Shown here piece after piece: positions 34,821 to 43,995 of a stretch of DNA of 64,000 nucleotides. The stretch is from contig NZ_JAFICD010000007.1 of the NCBI RefSeq assembly GCF_017833525.1, forward strand, positions 186,001 through 250,000, read 5' to 3'. A model generated the notes under the pieces. That model was not told the DNA's origin, did not search any database, and worked only from the letters and a program-made list of their open reading frames with translations. The translations under genes and the position numbers were made by a program. Position 1 is the first letter of the stretch. Every line of letters begins with the position of its first letter. The DNA comes from Duganella sp. 1411. Its GTDB lineage: Bacteria; Pseudomonadota; Gammaproteobacteria; Burkholderiales; Burkholderiaceae_D.

Positions 34821-34907
34821 GTTGGGAAGCTGGTGGATAAGCTGATAAATAATGAGGCAGCATTATATCAGCGCGCTCCTAAAGCACCCCGCAGGCCGAT
34901 CCGTCGC

Positions 34908-34935
34908 GGGGTCGTACCCAACGGGGTACGACCCC
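34908..34935. repeat. REP-like palindrome, GTCGTACCC family, copy 3
   Basis: GGGGTCGTACCC and GGGTACGACCCC form near-perfect inverted arms around AACG in the trmB-GH1 gap, matching the copies at 25888 and 29327. Confidence 0.85.
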
Positions 34936-34983
34936 TCTTACGATGGCGGGTTAAACGCCCGCAGGCCACCAATCAGCAAATGA

Positions 34984-35012
34984 TTGACACTCACAGGGAG
35001 TTGAGGTCTAAT
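34984..35012 (+). promoter_or_regulatory. Sigma70-like promoter of the GH1 gene
   Basis: A perfect -35 box TTGACA (34984-34989) and a -10 box TCTAAT (35007-35012; five of six matches to TATAAT) are separated by 17 bp. Transcription should start near 35019, just before a LacI-type operator, so a bound repressor would block elongation or clearance. Confidence 0.75.
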
Positions 35013-35026
35013 CCTAACAAGAGGCG

Positions 35027-35040
35027 TGAAATCGTTTTCA
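35027..35040. promoter_or_regulatory. LacI-type operator at the GH1 promoter
   Basis: TGAAATCGTTTTCA differs by one base from the ideal palindrome TGAAATCGATTTCA that occurs in the receptor/halogenase gap at 47644-47720. The centre CG step and even-length symmetry are typical of LacI/GalR sites. It lies right after the predicted transcription start. Confidence 0.7.
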
Positions 35041-35065
35041 AACGTCAAAATGCCCTCTCCGCCCC

Positions 35066-36433
35066 ATGTTTAACCTGCCAAAAACGACAAAAATGACCGA
35101 TTTCACGCAATTCCCTCCCTCGTTTACCTGGGGCATCGCCACCAGCGCCTTCCAGATTGAAGGCGGCGCCACCGCCGACGGCAAAGGCCCGTCGATCTGG
35201 GACACCTTCAGTCACACGCCGGGCAAGATCATCGACGGCACCAACGGCGACGTCGCCTGCGACCACTACAACCGCTACCCGGAAGACGTGGCCATCATGG
35301 CCAGCCTGGGCGTGGACGCCTACCGCTTCTCGATCGCCTGGTCGCGCGTGCAGCCGACCGGCAAAGGCGCGTGGAACGAGGCCGGCTTCGCCTTCTACGA
35401 CCGCCTGCTGACCGAACTGGAAAGCAAGGGCATCGCCGCCCACGCGACCTTGTACCACTGGGACCTGCCGCAAGGCCTGGAGGACGACGGCGGCTGGCTC
35501 AATCGCGACACCGCCTACCGCTTCGCCGACTACGCGGCCGAAGTGGCGCGCCGTTTCGGCAACCGCTTGAAAACAATTGCGACGCACAACGAGCCATGGT
35601 GCACGGCCAATCTTGGCTACGGCAACTCGCAGTTCGCGCCGGGCGTGACGGACCTGAAAAAATCGGTGCAGGTTTCGCACCACCTGCTGCTGTCGCACGG
35701 ACTGGCGATGCAGGCGATGCGCTCGGTCGGCAGCTCGGCCAAGCTGGGCATCGTGCTCAATCAATGGACCGCCGATCCGGCCACCGACAGCGCGGCCGAC
35801 ATCGCGATGGCGGAATTCGAATACGCGCGCTCGGTGCAGTGGTTCATGGACCCCATCTTCAAGGGCAAGTACCCGGAACTGGCGCTCAAGGTCTACGGCG
35901 ACAACGGCCCGGTGATCCAAGAGAACGACTTCAAGGACATCCAGCACCGCATCGACTTCCTCGGCGTGAACTACTACTTCCGCTCCTACTGCAGCGCCGA
36001 AGTGCCGCCGCGCCAGCCGGAAGCGAAGCTGGGCAAGACCGACATGGGCTGGGAAATCTACCCGGACGGCCTGACCGAGCTGCTGCTCAAGCTCAACGCC
36101 GAATACGAGCTGCCGCCGATCTACATCACCGAGAACGGCATGGCCAATCCGGACACCGTCGTCAACGGCGAAGTGCCGGACGAAGCGCGCATCGATTTCG
36201 TGCAGCGCCACCTGAAGGCGCTCAACGACGCCCGCCTGCAGGGCGTGGACGTGCAAGGCTACTTCCTTTGGAGTTTGCTGGATAACTTCGAATGGAACTC
36301 GGGCTACGCCAAGCGCTTCGGCATCGTCCATGTGGATTACGCGACGCAGAAGCGCACCTTGAAGCATAGCGCTCTGTGGTACCGCGATTATTTGATCAAG
36401 CAGCGCGCGCAGCAGGCCGCGCACGCGGCATAA
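35066..36433 (+). CDS. GH1 beta-glucosidase
   Basis: The 455-residue enzyme has the GH1 N-terminus FTWGIATSAFQIEGG, acid/base region TLYHWDLPQGLED and ATHNEPWC (acid/base Glu), and nucleophile region IYITENGMA. It hydrolyses beta-glucosides with retention. No signal peptide, so cytoplasmic. The start is either ATG 35066 or ATG 35093 (MTDFTQFPPSF); neither has a clear ribosome site and the second fits the family better. Promoter and LacI-type operator lie upstream. The AmpG-like transporter follows after a REP-like element. Confidence 0.93.
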   Translation: MFNLPKTTKMTDFTQFPPSFTWGIATSAFQIEGGATADGKGPSIWDTFSHTPGKIIDGTNGDVACDHYNRYPEDVAIMASLGVDAYRFSIAWSRVQPTGKGAWNEAGFAFYDRLLTELESKGIAAHATLYHWDLPQGLEDDGGWLNRDTAYRFADYAAEVARRFGNRLKTIATHNEPWCTANLGYGNSQFAPGVTDLKKSVQVSHHLLLSHGLAMQAMRSVGSSAKLGIVLNQWTADPATDSAADIAMAEFEYARSVQWFMDPIFKGKYPELALKVYGDNGPVIQENDFKDIQHRIDFLGVNYYFRSYCSAEVPPRQPEAKLGKTDMGWEIYPDGLTELLLKLNAEYELPPIYITENGMANPDTVVNGEVPDEARIDFVQRHLKALNDARLQGVDVQGYFLWSLLDNFEWNSGYAKRFGIVHVDYATQKRTLKHSALWYRDYLIKQRAQQAAHAA

Positions 36434-36445
36434 CGGTATTGAACC

Positions 36446-36512
36446 GTAGGGCGGATTAGCGCGCAGCGCGTAATCCGCCATGAGCCGCCGACGGAGCGTG
36501 GCGGATTACGGG
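36446..36512. repeat. REP-like element, GTAGGGCGGATT family, copy 1
   Basis: GGCGGATTAGCG is followed by CGTAATCCGCC in inverted orientation, then a second GGCGGATTACGG. The same unit recurs at 49468-49516. It lies between the GH1 and AmpG-like genes. Confidence 0.8.
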
Positions 36513-36585
36513 AAGCCCCAAACGCAGTACCCATTGGCCGCAGAGCCAAGTGCTACACTCCACCGAGAACAACGAGGACGACACC

Positions 36586-37950
36586 ATGCAGACCGCACCT
36601 TCCGCCACGCCGCAAGAGCAGCAGGCTCCCCCCGACAACGGCGAGCAGAAATCGCTCCTGAGCGCCATGTTCGCACGCGGCACGCCGATGCTGTGGGTAC
36701 CGACCGGCTACTTCTCGATGGCGCTCACGTACATGATGCTCACCAGCGTCACGTCCATCATGTTCAAGAACCTCGGCATGGGCAACGGCGAGGCGGCGCA
36801 ATACGCCAGCTACCTGATCCTGGCCTACACCATCAAGCCGCTGTTCGCGCCCTTCGTCGAAATGTACCGCACCAAGAAGTTCTTCGTGCTGTGCGCGCAG
36901 CTGATCGTCGGCATCGGCTTTGCCGCCGTCGCGCTGGCGATGTCGCTGCCGAACTACCTGGTCATCATGGTGTTCCTGTTCGGGATCCTGTCGCTGGTCG
37001 GCGCCACCCAGGACATCGCCTCCGACGGCGTCTACGTCACCTCGCTCGACTCGAAGACCCAATCGCTGTTCTGCGGCATCCAGAGCCTGAGCTGGAACGT
37101 CGGCCCCATCGTCGCCTCGGGCGGCATGGTGTATTTGAGCGGCTGGCTGCACACCCACTACTTCCACCACCAAGCCGGCGTGTTCGGACCGGAATGGATC
37201 GAATCGTGGCGCATCATCTTCTTCATCGCCGCCGCGCTGACCATCGTCACCGCGCTGTGGCACCTGCGCGTGATGCCCGACGGCGCCAAGGCCGAAAACG
37301 CGCCCAAGTCGGTGGCCGAAGCGGCCTTCATCCTGCGCGACTCCTTCGTCACCTTCTTCCAGAAGCGCGACGTCTGGCTGATGGTGGGATTCGCCTTCGT
37401 GTTCCGCCTCAGTATCGGGCTGCTGGAAAAAATCGGCCCGTTCTTCATGGTCGATCCGGTCGCCAAGGGCGGCCTGGGATTGTCCAACGAGATGCTGGGC
37501 CTGATCTACGGCACCTATGGCCTGATCGCCGTGCTGCTCGGCTCCCTGCTGGGCGGCATCTTTGTCGCGCGCCGGGGCCTGCCGGCCACCTTGTTCGTGC
37601 TGTGCTGCGCGGTCAACATCCCCAACGTCACGTTCTTGCTGATGAGCATCTACCAGCCGGAGAACCTGTGGCTGATCAGCGCCGGCGTGGCGATAGAAAA
37701 GTTCTTCTTCGGCTTCGGCTCGGTCGGTTTCATGATTTACCTGATGCAGCAGTTGGCGCCCGGCAAATACACCACCACCCACTACGCCTTCGGCACCGGT
37801 TTGATGGGCTTGTGCATGCTGGTCACCGGCGTCGTCAGCGGCCACCTGCAGCAGGCGCTGGGATATGTACACTATTTCTGGCTGGTGATGGCGGCGACGA
37901 TCCCATCTTTCCTGGTCACGTGGTTCGCGCCGTTCCATCACAAGAGCTAG
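36586..37950 (+). CDS. AmpG/PAT-like major facilitator transporter
   Basis: The 454-residue inner-membrane protein has about twelve hydrophobic segments and AmpG-like stretches: PTGYFSMALTYMMLT, LILAYTIKPLFAPFVEMYR, LVGATQDIASDGVYV and FFFGFGSVGFMIYLMQQ. The D-x-D in QDIASDG is typical of the group that carries acetyl-CoA or muropeptides. Here it sits after a beta-glucosidase, so a sugar or glucoside cargo is equally possible. The ATG at 36586 has GAGGA upstream. Confidence 0.8.
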   Translation: MQTAPSATPQEQQAPPDNGEQKSLLSAMFARGTPMLWVPTGYFSMALTYMMLTSVTSIMFKNLGMGNGEAAQYASYLILAYTIKPLFAPFVEMYRTKKFFVLCAQLIVGIGFAAVALAMSLPNYLVIMVFLFGILSLVGATQDIASDGVYVTSLDSKTQSLFCGIQSLSWNVGPIVASGGMVYLSGWLHTHYFHHQAGVFGPEWIESWRIIFFIAAALTIVTALWHLRVMPDGAKAENAPKSVAEAAFILRDSFVTFFQKRDVWLMVGFAFVFRLSIGLLEKIGPFFMVDPVAKGGLGLSNEMLGLIYGTYGLIAVLLGSLLGGIFVARRGLPATLFVLCCAVNIPNVTFLLMSIYQPENLWLISAGVAIEKFFFGFGSVGFMIYLMQQLAPGKYTTTHYAFGTGLMGLCMLVTGVVSGHLQQALGYVHYFWLVMAATIPSFLVTWFAPFHHKS

Positions 37951-38083
37951 CCTGTCCAGAAACTGACCCGTTTTTATGTGCGTTAGCGCTCGCACGATTG
38001 ATTGAAGTCCTGTTTACGCGGGATTGCATAGGTATGATCACCCGCAAGGGAATTTATTATGCAATTGGCACAAGGACTTGCGC

Positions 38084-39046
38084 ATGGTTACGGAAACACT
38101 GCGGTTCAGCGGCATCCACCGAGAATCCCTGGGGGATATCCTCGGCGATGCGCCGGAAACGGAGATCGATGACCTGCGCGGCGAGCTCGAAGCACGCATC
38201 CGTCACTTCCTTGGCGACGGCGGCGACCAGCGCGATCCGCTGACGGCGGCCATGCGCGCGGCCGCGCTGAGCGCCGGCAAGCGCATGCGTCCGATGTTGC
38301 TGATGCTGGTGGCGCGCGATCTGGGCTGCGCGTCGCCGGCCCTGCTCGACGCCGCCTGTGCGGTCGAGCTGGTGCACGCCGCCTCGCTAATACTCGACGA
38401 CTTGCCTTGCATGGACGACGCCAAGCTGCGCCGCGGCAAGCCCACGGTCCACATCCAGTTCGGTGAAAACGTCGCCATCCTGGCCTCGGTCGCCCTGCTC
38501 AGCCGCGCCTTCCACATCCTGGCCCAGGCGCAGGACATCTCGCCGTCGATACGCGCGCGCCTGGTCGCCGCGCTGGCCGAAACGGTCGGCACCCAGGGCC
38601 TGGTGCGCGGACAATTCCAGGATTTGCACGGCGGTCAAAAGCGCACGGTCGACGACATCGCCACCACCAACGAACTCAAGACCGGCGTGCTGCTCGGCCT
38701 GTCGGTGGAAATGGCCGCCATCATCGCCCAGGCCGACGAACCGGTGCTGCGCGCGCTGCGCGCCTTCGCCATGGCCGCCGGCCACGCCTTCCAGATCAAG
38801 GACGACCTGCAGGACGGCCCTGGCAACGACAGCGCGCTGACCGGCAAGGACGTCGGCAAGGACGCCGGCAAGGCCACCATCACCGCCACGCTGGGCATGG
38901 AAAAAACCCAGCGCCGCCTGGCCGCGCACCTGCGCGACGCCGACGGCTACCTGACGGACGCCATCGGCAGCAAACAACGCACGCGTCGCCTGGTGGGCAA
39001 CTTGTTCCGCAAGGCCGGTCCCGTCGCCGATCTGCACGCGCCTTAG
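38084..39046 (+). CDS. crtE: Geranylgeranyl diphosphate synthase
   Basis: The 320-residue prenyltransferase has the first Asp-rich motif LDDLPCMDD, GKRMRPMLLML, the RGQFQDL loop and the second Asp motif IKDDLQD. It makes GGPP from FPP or shorter allyls, the entry point of carotenoid synthesis. The ATG at 38084 is chosen with AAGGA 7 bp upstream; an upstream start lacks a ribosome site. First gene of crtE-X-Y-I-B; the crtX gene follows 14 bp after. Confidence 0.92.
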   Translation: MVTETLRFSGIHRESLGDILGDAPETEIDDLRGELEARIRHFLGDGGDQRDPLTAAMRAAALSAGKRMRPMLLMLVARDLGCASPALLDAACAVELVHAASLILDDLPCMDDAKLRRGKPTVHIQFGENVAILASVALLSRAFHILAQAQDISPSIRARLVAALAETVGTQGLVRGQFQDLHGGQKRTVDDIATTNELKTGVLLGLSVEMAAIIAQADEPVLRALRAFAMAAGHAFQIKDDLQDGPGNDSALTGKDVGKDAGKATITATLGMEKTQRRLAAHLRDADGYLTDAIGSKQRTRRLVGNLFRKAGPVADLHAP

Positions 39047-39060
39047 CGCGCGGACATCGC

Positions 39061-40365
39061 ATGGCGCACTTCGGCGTGGTAGCCCCGGCCTTCTACAGCC
39101 ATTTCAACGCGCTGGCCGCGCTGGCGCTGGCGCTGATCGCGCGCGGGCACCGGGTCACCTTCCTGCACCGGCCCGACGCCGCCGCCTGGATCACCGACGC
39201 CCGCATCGGCTTCCACGCGCTCGGCGCCGACCGCTATCCACCGGGATCGCTGGCCGCCTCGCTGCGGCTGGCGGCCAATCCGGGCAGCCCGCTCGGCCTG
39301 CGCAAGGTCATCGTCGACATGGCCGACACCACCGACATGCTGTGCCGCGAACTGCCCGCCGCGCTGGAGGCGCTGCGCGTCGACGCCCTGCTCGGCGATC
39401 AAATGGAGGCGGCGGCAGGGCTGGTGGCCGAGGCGCTCGGGATGCCGTTCATTTCCATCGCCTGCGCGCTGCCGGTCAACCGCGAGCCGGGCATCCCCCT
39501 GCCCGTGATGCCGTTCGAATTCGGCACCGGCGAGCGCGCGTTGAAGATGTACGAAGGCAGCGCGCGCGTGTACGACTGGCTCATGGCGCCGCACCGCAAG
39601 GTCATCGAGCGGCAGGCGCGTGGCCTGGGCATCCCGGCGCGCGCGGCGCTGCACGAGTGCCTGTCGCCGCTGGCGCAAATCAGCCAGACGGTGGCCGGGT
39701 TCGACTTTCCGCGCCGGAATCCGCCGCCGTATTTTCACCATGTCGGGCCGCTGCGCCACACCGCCAGCGCGCATGGCGGCGACGCCCTTCCGGCGATTGC
39801 CGGCGACCGCCCTTTCATCTTCGCCTCGCTCGGCACGCTGCAAGGCCAGCGTTTTGCGCTGTTCAAGCGCATCGCCCGCGCCTGCCGCGCGCTGGACGCG
39901 CAACTGCTGGTCGCCCATTGCGGCGGCTTGAATGCGCGCCAGGCGCAAGCCATCGAAAGCGCCGGCCCGGCGGGCGCGACGACCGTGTGCGCGTTCGCGC
40001 CGCAGCAGGCCGCGCTGGCCCGGGCGGACGCCGTGGTGTCGCATGCGGGATTGAACACGGCGATGGATGCGATCGCCGCGCGCACGCCGATCCTGGCGCT
40101 GCCGATCGCCTTCGACCAGCCCGGCGTGGCGGCGCGGATCAGCCATGCCGGCATCGGCCTGCGGGCGTCGCCGCGCTTCGCCGGAGCGGAGCAACTGGCC
40201 GCGCGCTTGCGGCGGCTGCTCGCCGACCCCGCATATGCGCAGCAGCTGGCGCCACTGGCGGCGCAACTGGCGCAAGCCGGCGGCACGCAGCGCGCCGCCG
40301 ACATCGTCGAAGCGGCGCTGGGCCTGAACGCGCAAGCATCGAACGAAGCGAGCGCCCGCGCATGA
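39061..40365 (+). CDS. crtX: Zeaxanthin glucosyltransferase
   Basis: The 434-residue GT-B enzyme fits the UDP-glycosyltransferase-like CrtX family: HFGVVAPAFYSHFNALAALA at the start and the nucleotide-sugar site SHAGLNTAMDAIAARTPILALPIAFDQP. CrtX adds glucose to the hydroxyls of zeaxanthin. Its stop overlaps the crtY start (ATGA). Its presence suggests the pigment is exported to the envelope as zeaxanthin glucoside. Confidence 0.9.
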   Translation: MAHFGVVAPAFYSHFNALAALALALIARGHRVTFLHRPDAAAWITDARIGFHALGADRYPPGSLAASLRLAANPGSPLGLRKVIVDMADTTDMLCRELPAALEALRVDALLGDQMEAAAGLVAEALGMPFISIACALPVNREPGIPLPVMPFEFGTGERALKMYEGSARVYDWLMAPHRKVIERQARGLGIPARAALHECLSPLAQISQTVAGFDFPRRNPPPYFHHVGPLRHTASAHGGDALPAIAGDRPFIFASLGTLQGQRFALFKRIARACRALDAQLLVAHCGGLNARQAQAIESAGPAGATTVCAFAPQQAALARADAVVSHAGLNTAMDAIAARTPILALPIAFDQPGVAARISHAGIGLRASPRFAGAEQLAARLRRLLADPAYAQQLAPLAAQLAQAGGTQRAADIVEAALGLNAQASNEASARA

Positions 40366-41537
40366 GCGGCGCGCCGTACGACGTGATCCTGGCCGGCGGC
40401 GGCCTGGCCAACGCGCTGATCGCGTGGCGGCTGCGGACCACGCGCCCGTCGCTGCGCATCCTGCTGCTCGATCAAGCGGATAGCATCGGCGGCAATCACA
40501 CCTGGTCGTTCCACGACAGCGACCTCGATGCCGCGCAGCGTCAATGGCTCGCGCCGCTGGTCTCGGCGCGCTGGCCGGACTACGATGTCATCTTCCCCGA
40601 ACACGCCAGAAAGCTCGACGGCGGTTACGCCAGCATTTTCTCTGGCGATTTCGCGCGCGTCATCGAAGCGGCGCTCGGCCCCGCGCTGCGGCTGGCGGCA
40701 GGGATAGCGGACCTGACCCCGACCACGGTGCGCCTGGCCGACGGCGAGGTTTTGCAAGCGGGCGCCGTCATCGACGGCCGTGGCCCGCGCGCCACCGAGC
40801 GCCTGGCGCTGGGCTACCAAACCTTCCTCGGCCAGGAAGTTCGCCTGGCCGCGCCGCACGGATTGACCTCCCCCGTCATCATGGACGCCAGCGTCGCGCA
40901 GCAAGGCGGCTACCGTTTCGTCTACGTGCTGCCGTTCGCGGCCGACCGCCTGCTGATCGAAGACACGCACTACGTCGACACCGGCGCGTGGGAACCGGAA
41001 CGCCTGCGCGCCAACATCGCCGCCTACGCCGCCGCGCGCGGCTGGCGCATCGAGGAGACCATCCGCGAGGAACATGGCTCGCTGCCGATCGTGCTGGCGG
41101 GCGATATCGATCGCTTCTGGGCGGACCTGGACGGGCAGCCGTGTTCCGGCCTGCGGGCCGGCCTGTTCCACCCGACCACCGGCTACTCGCTGCCGCACGC
41201 GGTGCGGCTGGCCGAGCGGATAGCGGCGCTCGACGACTTGACCGCGCCGGCCTTGTTCGACGCCATACGCCGCACCGCGCTGGACGAATGGCGCGGCCAG
41301 CGCTTCTTCCGGCTGCTCAACCGCATGCTGTTTTTGGCCGGCGACGCCGACCACCGCTGGCGCGTCATGCAGCGTTTTTACCGCCTTCCGGCGCCGTTGA
41401 TCGCCCGCTTTTACGCGGGACGGCTGACGCTGGGCGACAAGGCGCGCCTGGTGTCGGGCAAGCCGCCGGTCCCGGTCGGCCAGGCGCTATCGGCCGCACG
41501 AAAAATCCATCCCCATCAAATCAGGAAACCCGCATGA
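40362..41537 (+). CDS. crtY: Lycopene beta-cyclase
   Basis: The 391-residue flavoprotein has the dinucleotide motif DVILAGGGLANALIAWRL, GGNHTWSFHDSD, the cyclase motif YVLPFAADRLLIEDTHYVD and a C-terminal GLFHPTTGYSLPHAV. It closes both ends of lycopene to beta-carotene. Both overlaps, with crtX upstream and crtI downstream, are ATGA, so the block is tightly translated. Confidence 0.92.
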   Translation: MSGAPYDVILAGGGLANALIAWRLRTTRPSLRILLLDQADSIGGNHTWSFHDSDLDAAQRQWLAPLVSARWPDYDVIFPEHARKLDGGYASIFSGDFARVIEAALGPALRLAAGIADLTPTTVRLADGEVLQAGAVIDGRGPRATERLALGYQTFLGQEVRLAAPHGLTSPVIMDASVAQQGGYRFVYVLPFAADRLLIEDTHYVDTGAWEPERLRANIAAYAAARGWRIEETIREEHGSLPIVLAGDIDRFWADLDGQPCSGLRAGLFHPTTGYSLPHAVRLAERIAALDDLTAPALFDAIRRTALDEWRGQRFFRLLNRMLFLAGDADHRWRVMQRFYRLPAPLIARFYAGRLTLGDKARLVSGKPPVPVGQALSAARKIHPHQIRKPA

Positions 41538-43024
41538 ACGAAACAAAACAGGCAGTGGTTGTCGGCGCCGGCTTCGGCGGCCTGGCGCTGGCCATCCGTC
41601 TGCAAGCGAGCGGCATTCAAACCACCTTGCTGGAAAAACGCGACAAGCCGGGTGGGCGCGCCTACGTCTACCAGGACCAGGGTTTCACCTTCGACGCCGG
41701 CCCCACCGTCATCACCGATCCGTCGGCGATCGAGGAACTGTTCACCGTCGCCGGCAAGCGCCTGTCCGATTACGTCGACATGCTGCCGGTGGCGCCGTTC
41801 TACCGCCTGTGCTGGGAGGATGGCAGCCACTTCGACTACGCCAACGACCAGGAGGCGCTGGACCGCCAGATCCACGCGCGCAACCCGGCCGACGTGCAGG
41901 GATACCAGCGCTTCCTGGCGTATTCCAAAGCGGTGTTCGACGAAGGCTACCTCAAGTTGGGCGCCGTGCCGTTCCTGTCGTTCCGCGACATGATCCAGGC
42001 CGGCCCGCAACTGGCGAAGTTGCAGGCATGGCGCAGCGTCTACGGCATGGTGTCGAAGTTTATCGAGGACGAGCATCTGCGGCAGGCGTTCTCCTTCCAC
42101 TCGCTGCTGGTCGGCGGCAACCCGTTCGCCACGTCGTCGATCTATACCTTGATCCACGCGCTGGAGCGGCGCTGGGGCGTCTGGTTCCCTCGCGGCGGCA
42201 CCGGCGCGCTGGTGAACGGCATGGTGCGGCTGTTCCAGGATATCGGCGGCCGCATCGAACTGAACGCCGACGTCGCCGCGATCGAAGCCAGCGGCGCGCG
42301 CGTCAACGGCGTGCGCCTGGCCGATGGGCGCCACTTCCCGGCGCAGGCGGTGGCGTCCAACGCCGACGTCGTCCACACGTATGCGGATCTGCTGTCGCAA
42401 CATCCGCGCGGCCCGTCGCAGGCCGGCGCGCTGCGCAAAAAACGCTTCAGCAATTCGCTGTTCGTGCTGTATTTCGGGCTCGATCACCACCACAGCCAAC
42501 TGCAGCATCACACGGTCTGTTTCGGGCCGCGCTACAAGGAACTGATCACCGACATCTTCGGCGGTAAAACGCTGGCCGACGATTTCTCGCTGTACCTGCA
42601 CGCGCCCTGCATCACCGACCCGTCGCTGGCGCCGCCGGGCTGCGGCAGCCACTACGTGCTGGCGCCGGTGCCGCACCTGGGCAACGCGAATATCGACTGG
42701 ACGGTCGAAGGCCCGCGCTACCGCGACCGCATCTTCGAGTATCTGGAGCGCCGCTACATGCCGGGACTGCGCAAGCAGCTGGTCACCAGCCGCATCTTCA
42801 CGCCGCTCGACTTCCGCGACGAGCTCAATGCGCACGTCGGCTCGGCGTTCTCGCTCGAACCGATCCTGACGCAAAGCGCCTGGTTCCGCCCGCACAACCG
42901 CGACAGCGAACTGGCCAACCTGTACCTGGTCGGCGCCGGCACCCATCCCGGCGCCGGCGTGCCGGGCGTGATCGGCTCCGCCAAGGCGACGGCGGGCCTG
43001 ATGATCGAGGAGTTCGGACGATGA
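41534..43024 (+). CDS. crtI: Phytoene desaturase
   Basis: The 496-residue bacterial-type desaturase has the FAD motif VVVGAGFGGLALAIRLQ, KRDKPGGRAYVYQDQGFTFD, DAGPTVITDPS and the C-terminal GAGTHPGAGVPGVIGSAKATA. It turns phytoene into lycopene in four steps. The overlap with crtB (ATGA) supports one operon. Normal length. Confidence 0.95.
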   Translation: MNETKQAVVVGAGFGGLALAIRLQASGIQTTLLEKRDKPGGRAYVYQDQGFTFDAGPTVITDPSAIEELFTVAGKRLSDYVDMLPVAPFYRLCWEDGSHFDYANDQEALDRQIHARNPADVQGYQRFLAYSKAVFDEGYLKLGAVPFLSFRDMIQAGPQLAKLQAWRSVYGMVSKFIEDEHLRQAFSFHSLLVGGNPFATSSIYTLIHALERRWGVWFPRGGTGALVNGMVRLFQDIGGRIELNADVAAIEASGARVNGVRLADGRHFPAQAVASNADVVHTYADLLSQHPRGPSQAGALRKKRFSNSLFVLYFGLDHHHSQLQHHTVCFGPRYKELITDIFGGKTLADDFSLYLHAPCITDPSLAPPGCGSHYVLAPVPHLGNANIDWTVEGPRYRDRIFEYLERRYMPGLRKQLVTSRIFTPLDFRDELNAHVGSAFSLEPILTQSAWFRPHNRDSELANLYLVGAGTHPGAGVPGVIGSAKATAGLMIEEFGR

Positions 43025-43995
43025 GCGAGGCATTGCTGGACCACGCCACGCAGACCATCAAGGTCGGCTCGAAAAGCTTCGCCGCCGCGGCCAGGCTCTT
43101 TCCGGCCGACGTGAGGCGCAGCGTGTTGATGCTGTACGCCTGGTGCCGTCACTGCGACGACGTGGTCGACGGCCAGGAGCTGGGCTTCGCCGCCGTCGAA
43201 CCGGCGCCGGCGCAGGAGGACGCCGCCGAAAAACTGGCGATGCTGGAGGACCAGACCAGGCGCGCCTACGCCGGCGAAAAGATGGGCGATCCCGCCTTTG
43301 CCGCCTTCCAGGAAGTGGCGCTGCGCCATACGATCGCACCGCGTTTCGCCTTCGACCACCTGGCCGGCTTCGCCATGGATGTCGAACAGGCGCGCTACGA
43401 AACGATCGACGACACGCTGCGCTACTGCTATCACGTGGCCGGCGTCGTCGGACTGATGATGGCTACCATCATGGGCGCGAACAAGGCGACGGTACTGGAC
43501 CGGGCCTGCGACCTTGGCCTGGCTTTCCAGCTGACCAATATCGCGCGCGACATCGTCGAGGATGCGCGCATGGGGCGCTGCTACGTGCCGGCCGCGTGGC
43601 TGCGCGAGGCGGGCATTCCGCCCCATGAGCTGGCGCTGCCCGAGCACCGCGCGGCGCTGGCCGGCGTCGCGGCGCGGCTGGTCGATTACGCGGAACCGTA
43701 TTACGCCTCGGCGACGCAGGGCATCATCGCGCTGCCGCTGCGCTGCGCGTGGGCCATCGCCACGGCGCGCAATGTGTATCGGCAGATCGGCATCAACGTC
43801 AAGGCGCGCGGACCACGCGCATGGGACGAACGGGTGGGCACGTCGCGCGCGACCAAGGTCTGGCTGCTGGCCAAGGGCGGCGCGGGCGCGCTTACTTCGC
43901 GTCTTCGGCGGATGGCGCCGCGCCGGCAAGGTCTGTGGCAGCGGCCCGACGCGACGACAAAGGACCATCGTGCAGCTCGCGCAGTTGACGCTTGA
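43021..43995 (+). CDS. crtB: Phytoene synthase
   Basis: The 324-residue enzyme has SKSFAAAARLFPADVR, the first Asp-rich motif RHCDDVVDGQ and the second NIARDIVEDARMGRCYVP. It condenses two GGPP to phytoene. Its last ~100 bp overlap the 3' end of the convergent crtZ gene. Last gene of the crtE-X-Y-I-B string. Confidence 0.94.
   Translation: MSEALLDHATQTIKVGSKSFAAAARLFPADVRRSVLMLYAWCRHCDDVVDGQELGFAAVEPAPAQEDAAEKLAMLEDQTRRAYAGEKMGDPAFAAFQEVALRHTIAPRFAFDHLAGFAMDVEQARYETIDDTLRYCYHVAGVVGLMMATIMGANKATVLDRACDLGLAFQLTNIARDIVEDARMGRCYVPAAWLREAGIPPHELALPEHRAALAGVAARLVDYAEPYYASATQGIIALPLRCAWAIATARNVYRQIGINVKARGPRAWDERVGTSRATKVWLLAKGGAGALTSRLRRMAPRRQGLWQRPDATTKDHRAARAVDA

Noticed and set aside
37951..38083. 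Promoter of the crt operon near the TATGAT at 38033-38038
   Set aside because: A good -10-like hexamer exists, but no convincing -35 at 16-18 bp, so it is not listed.
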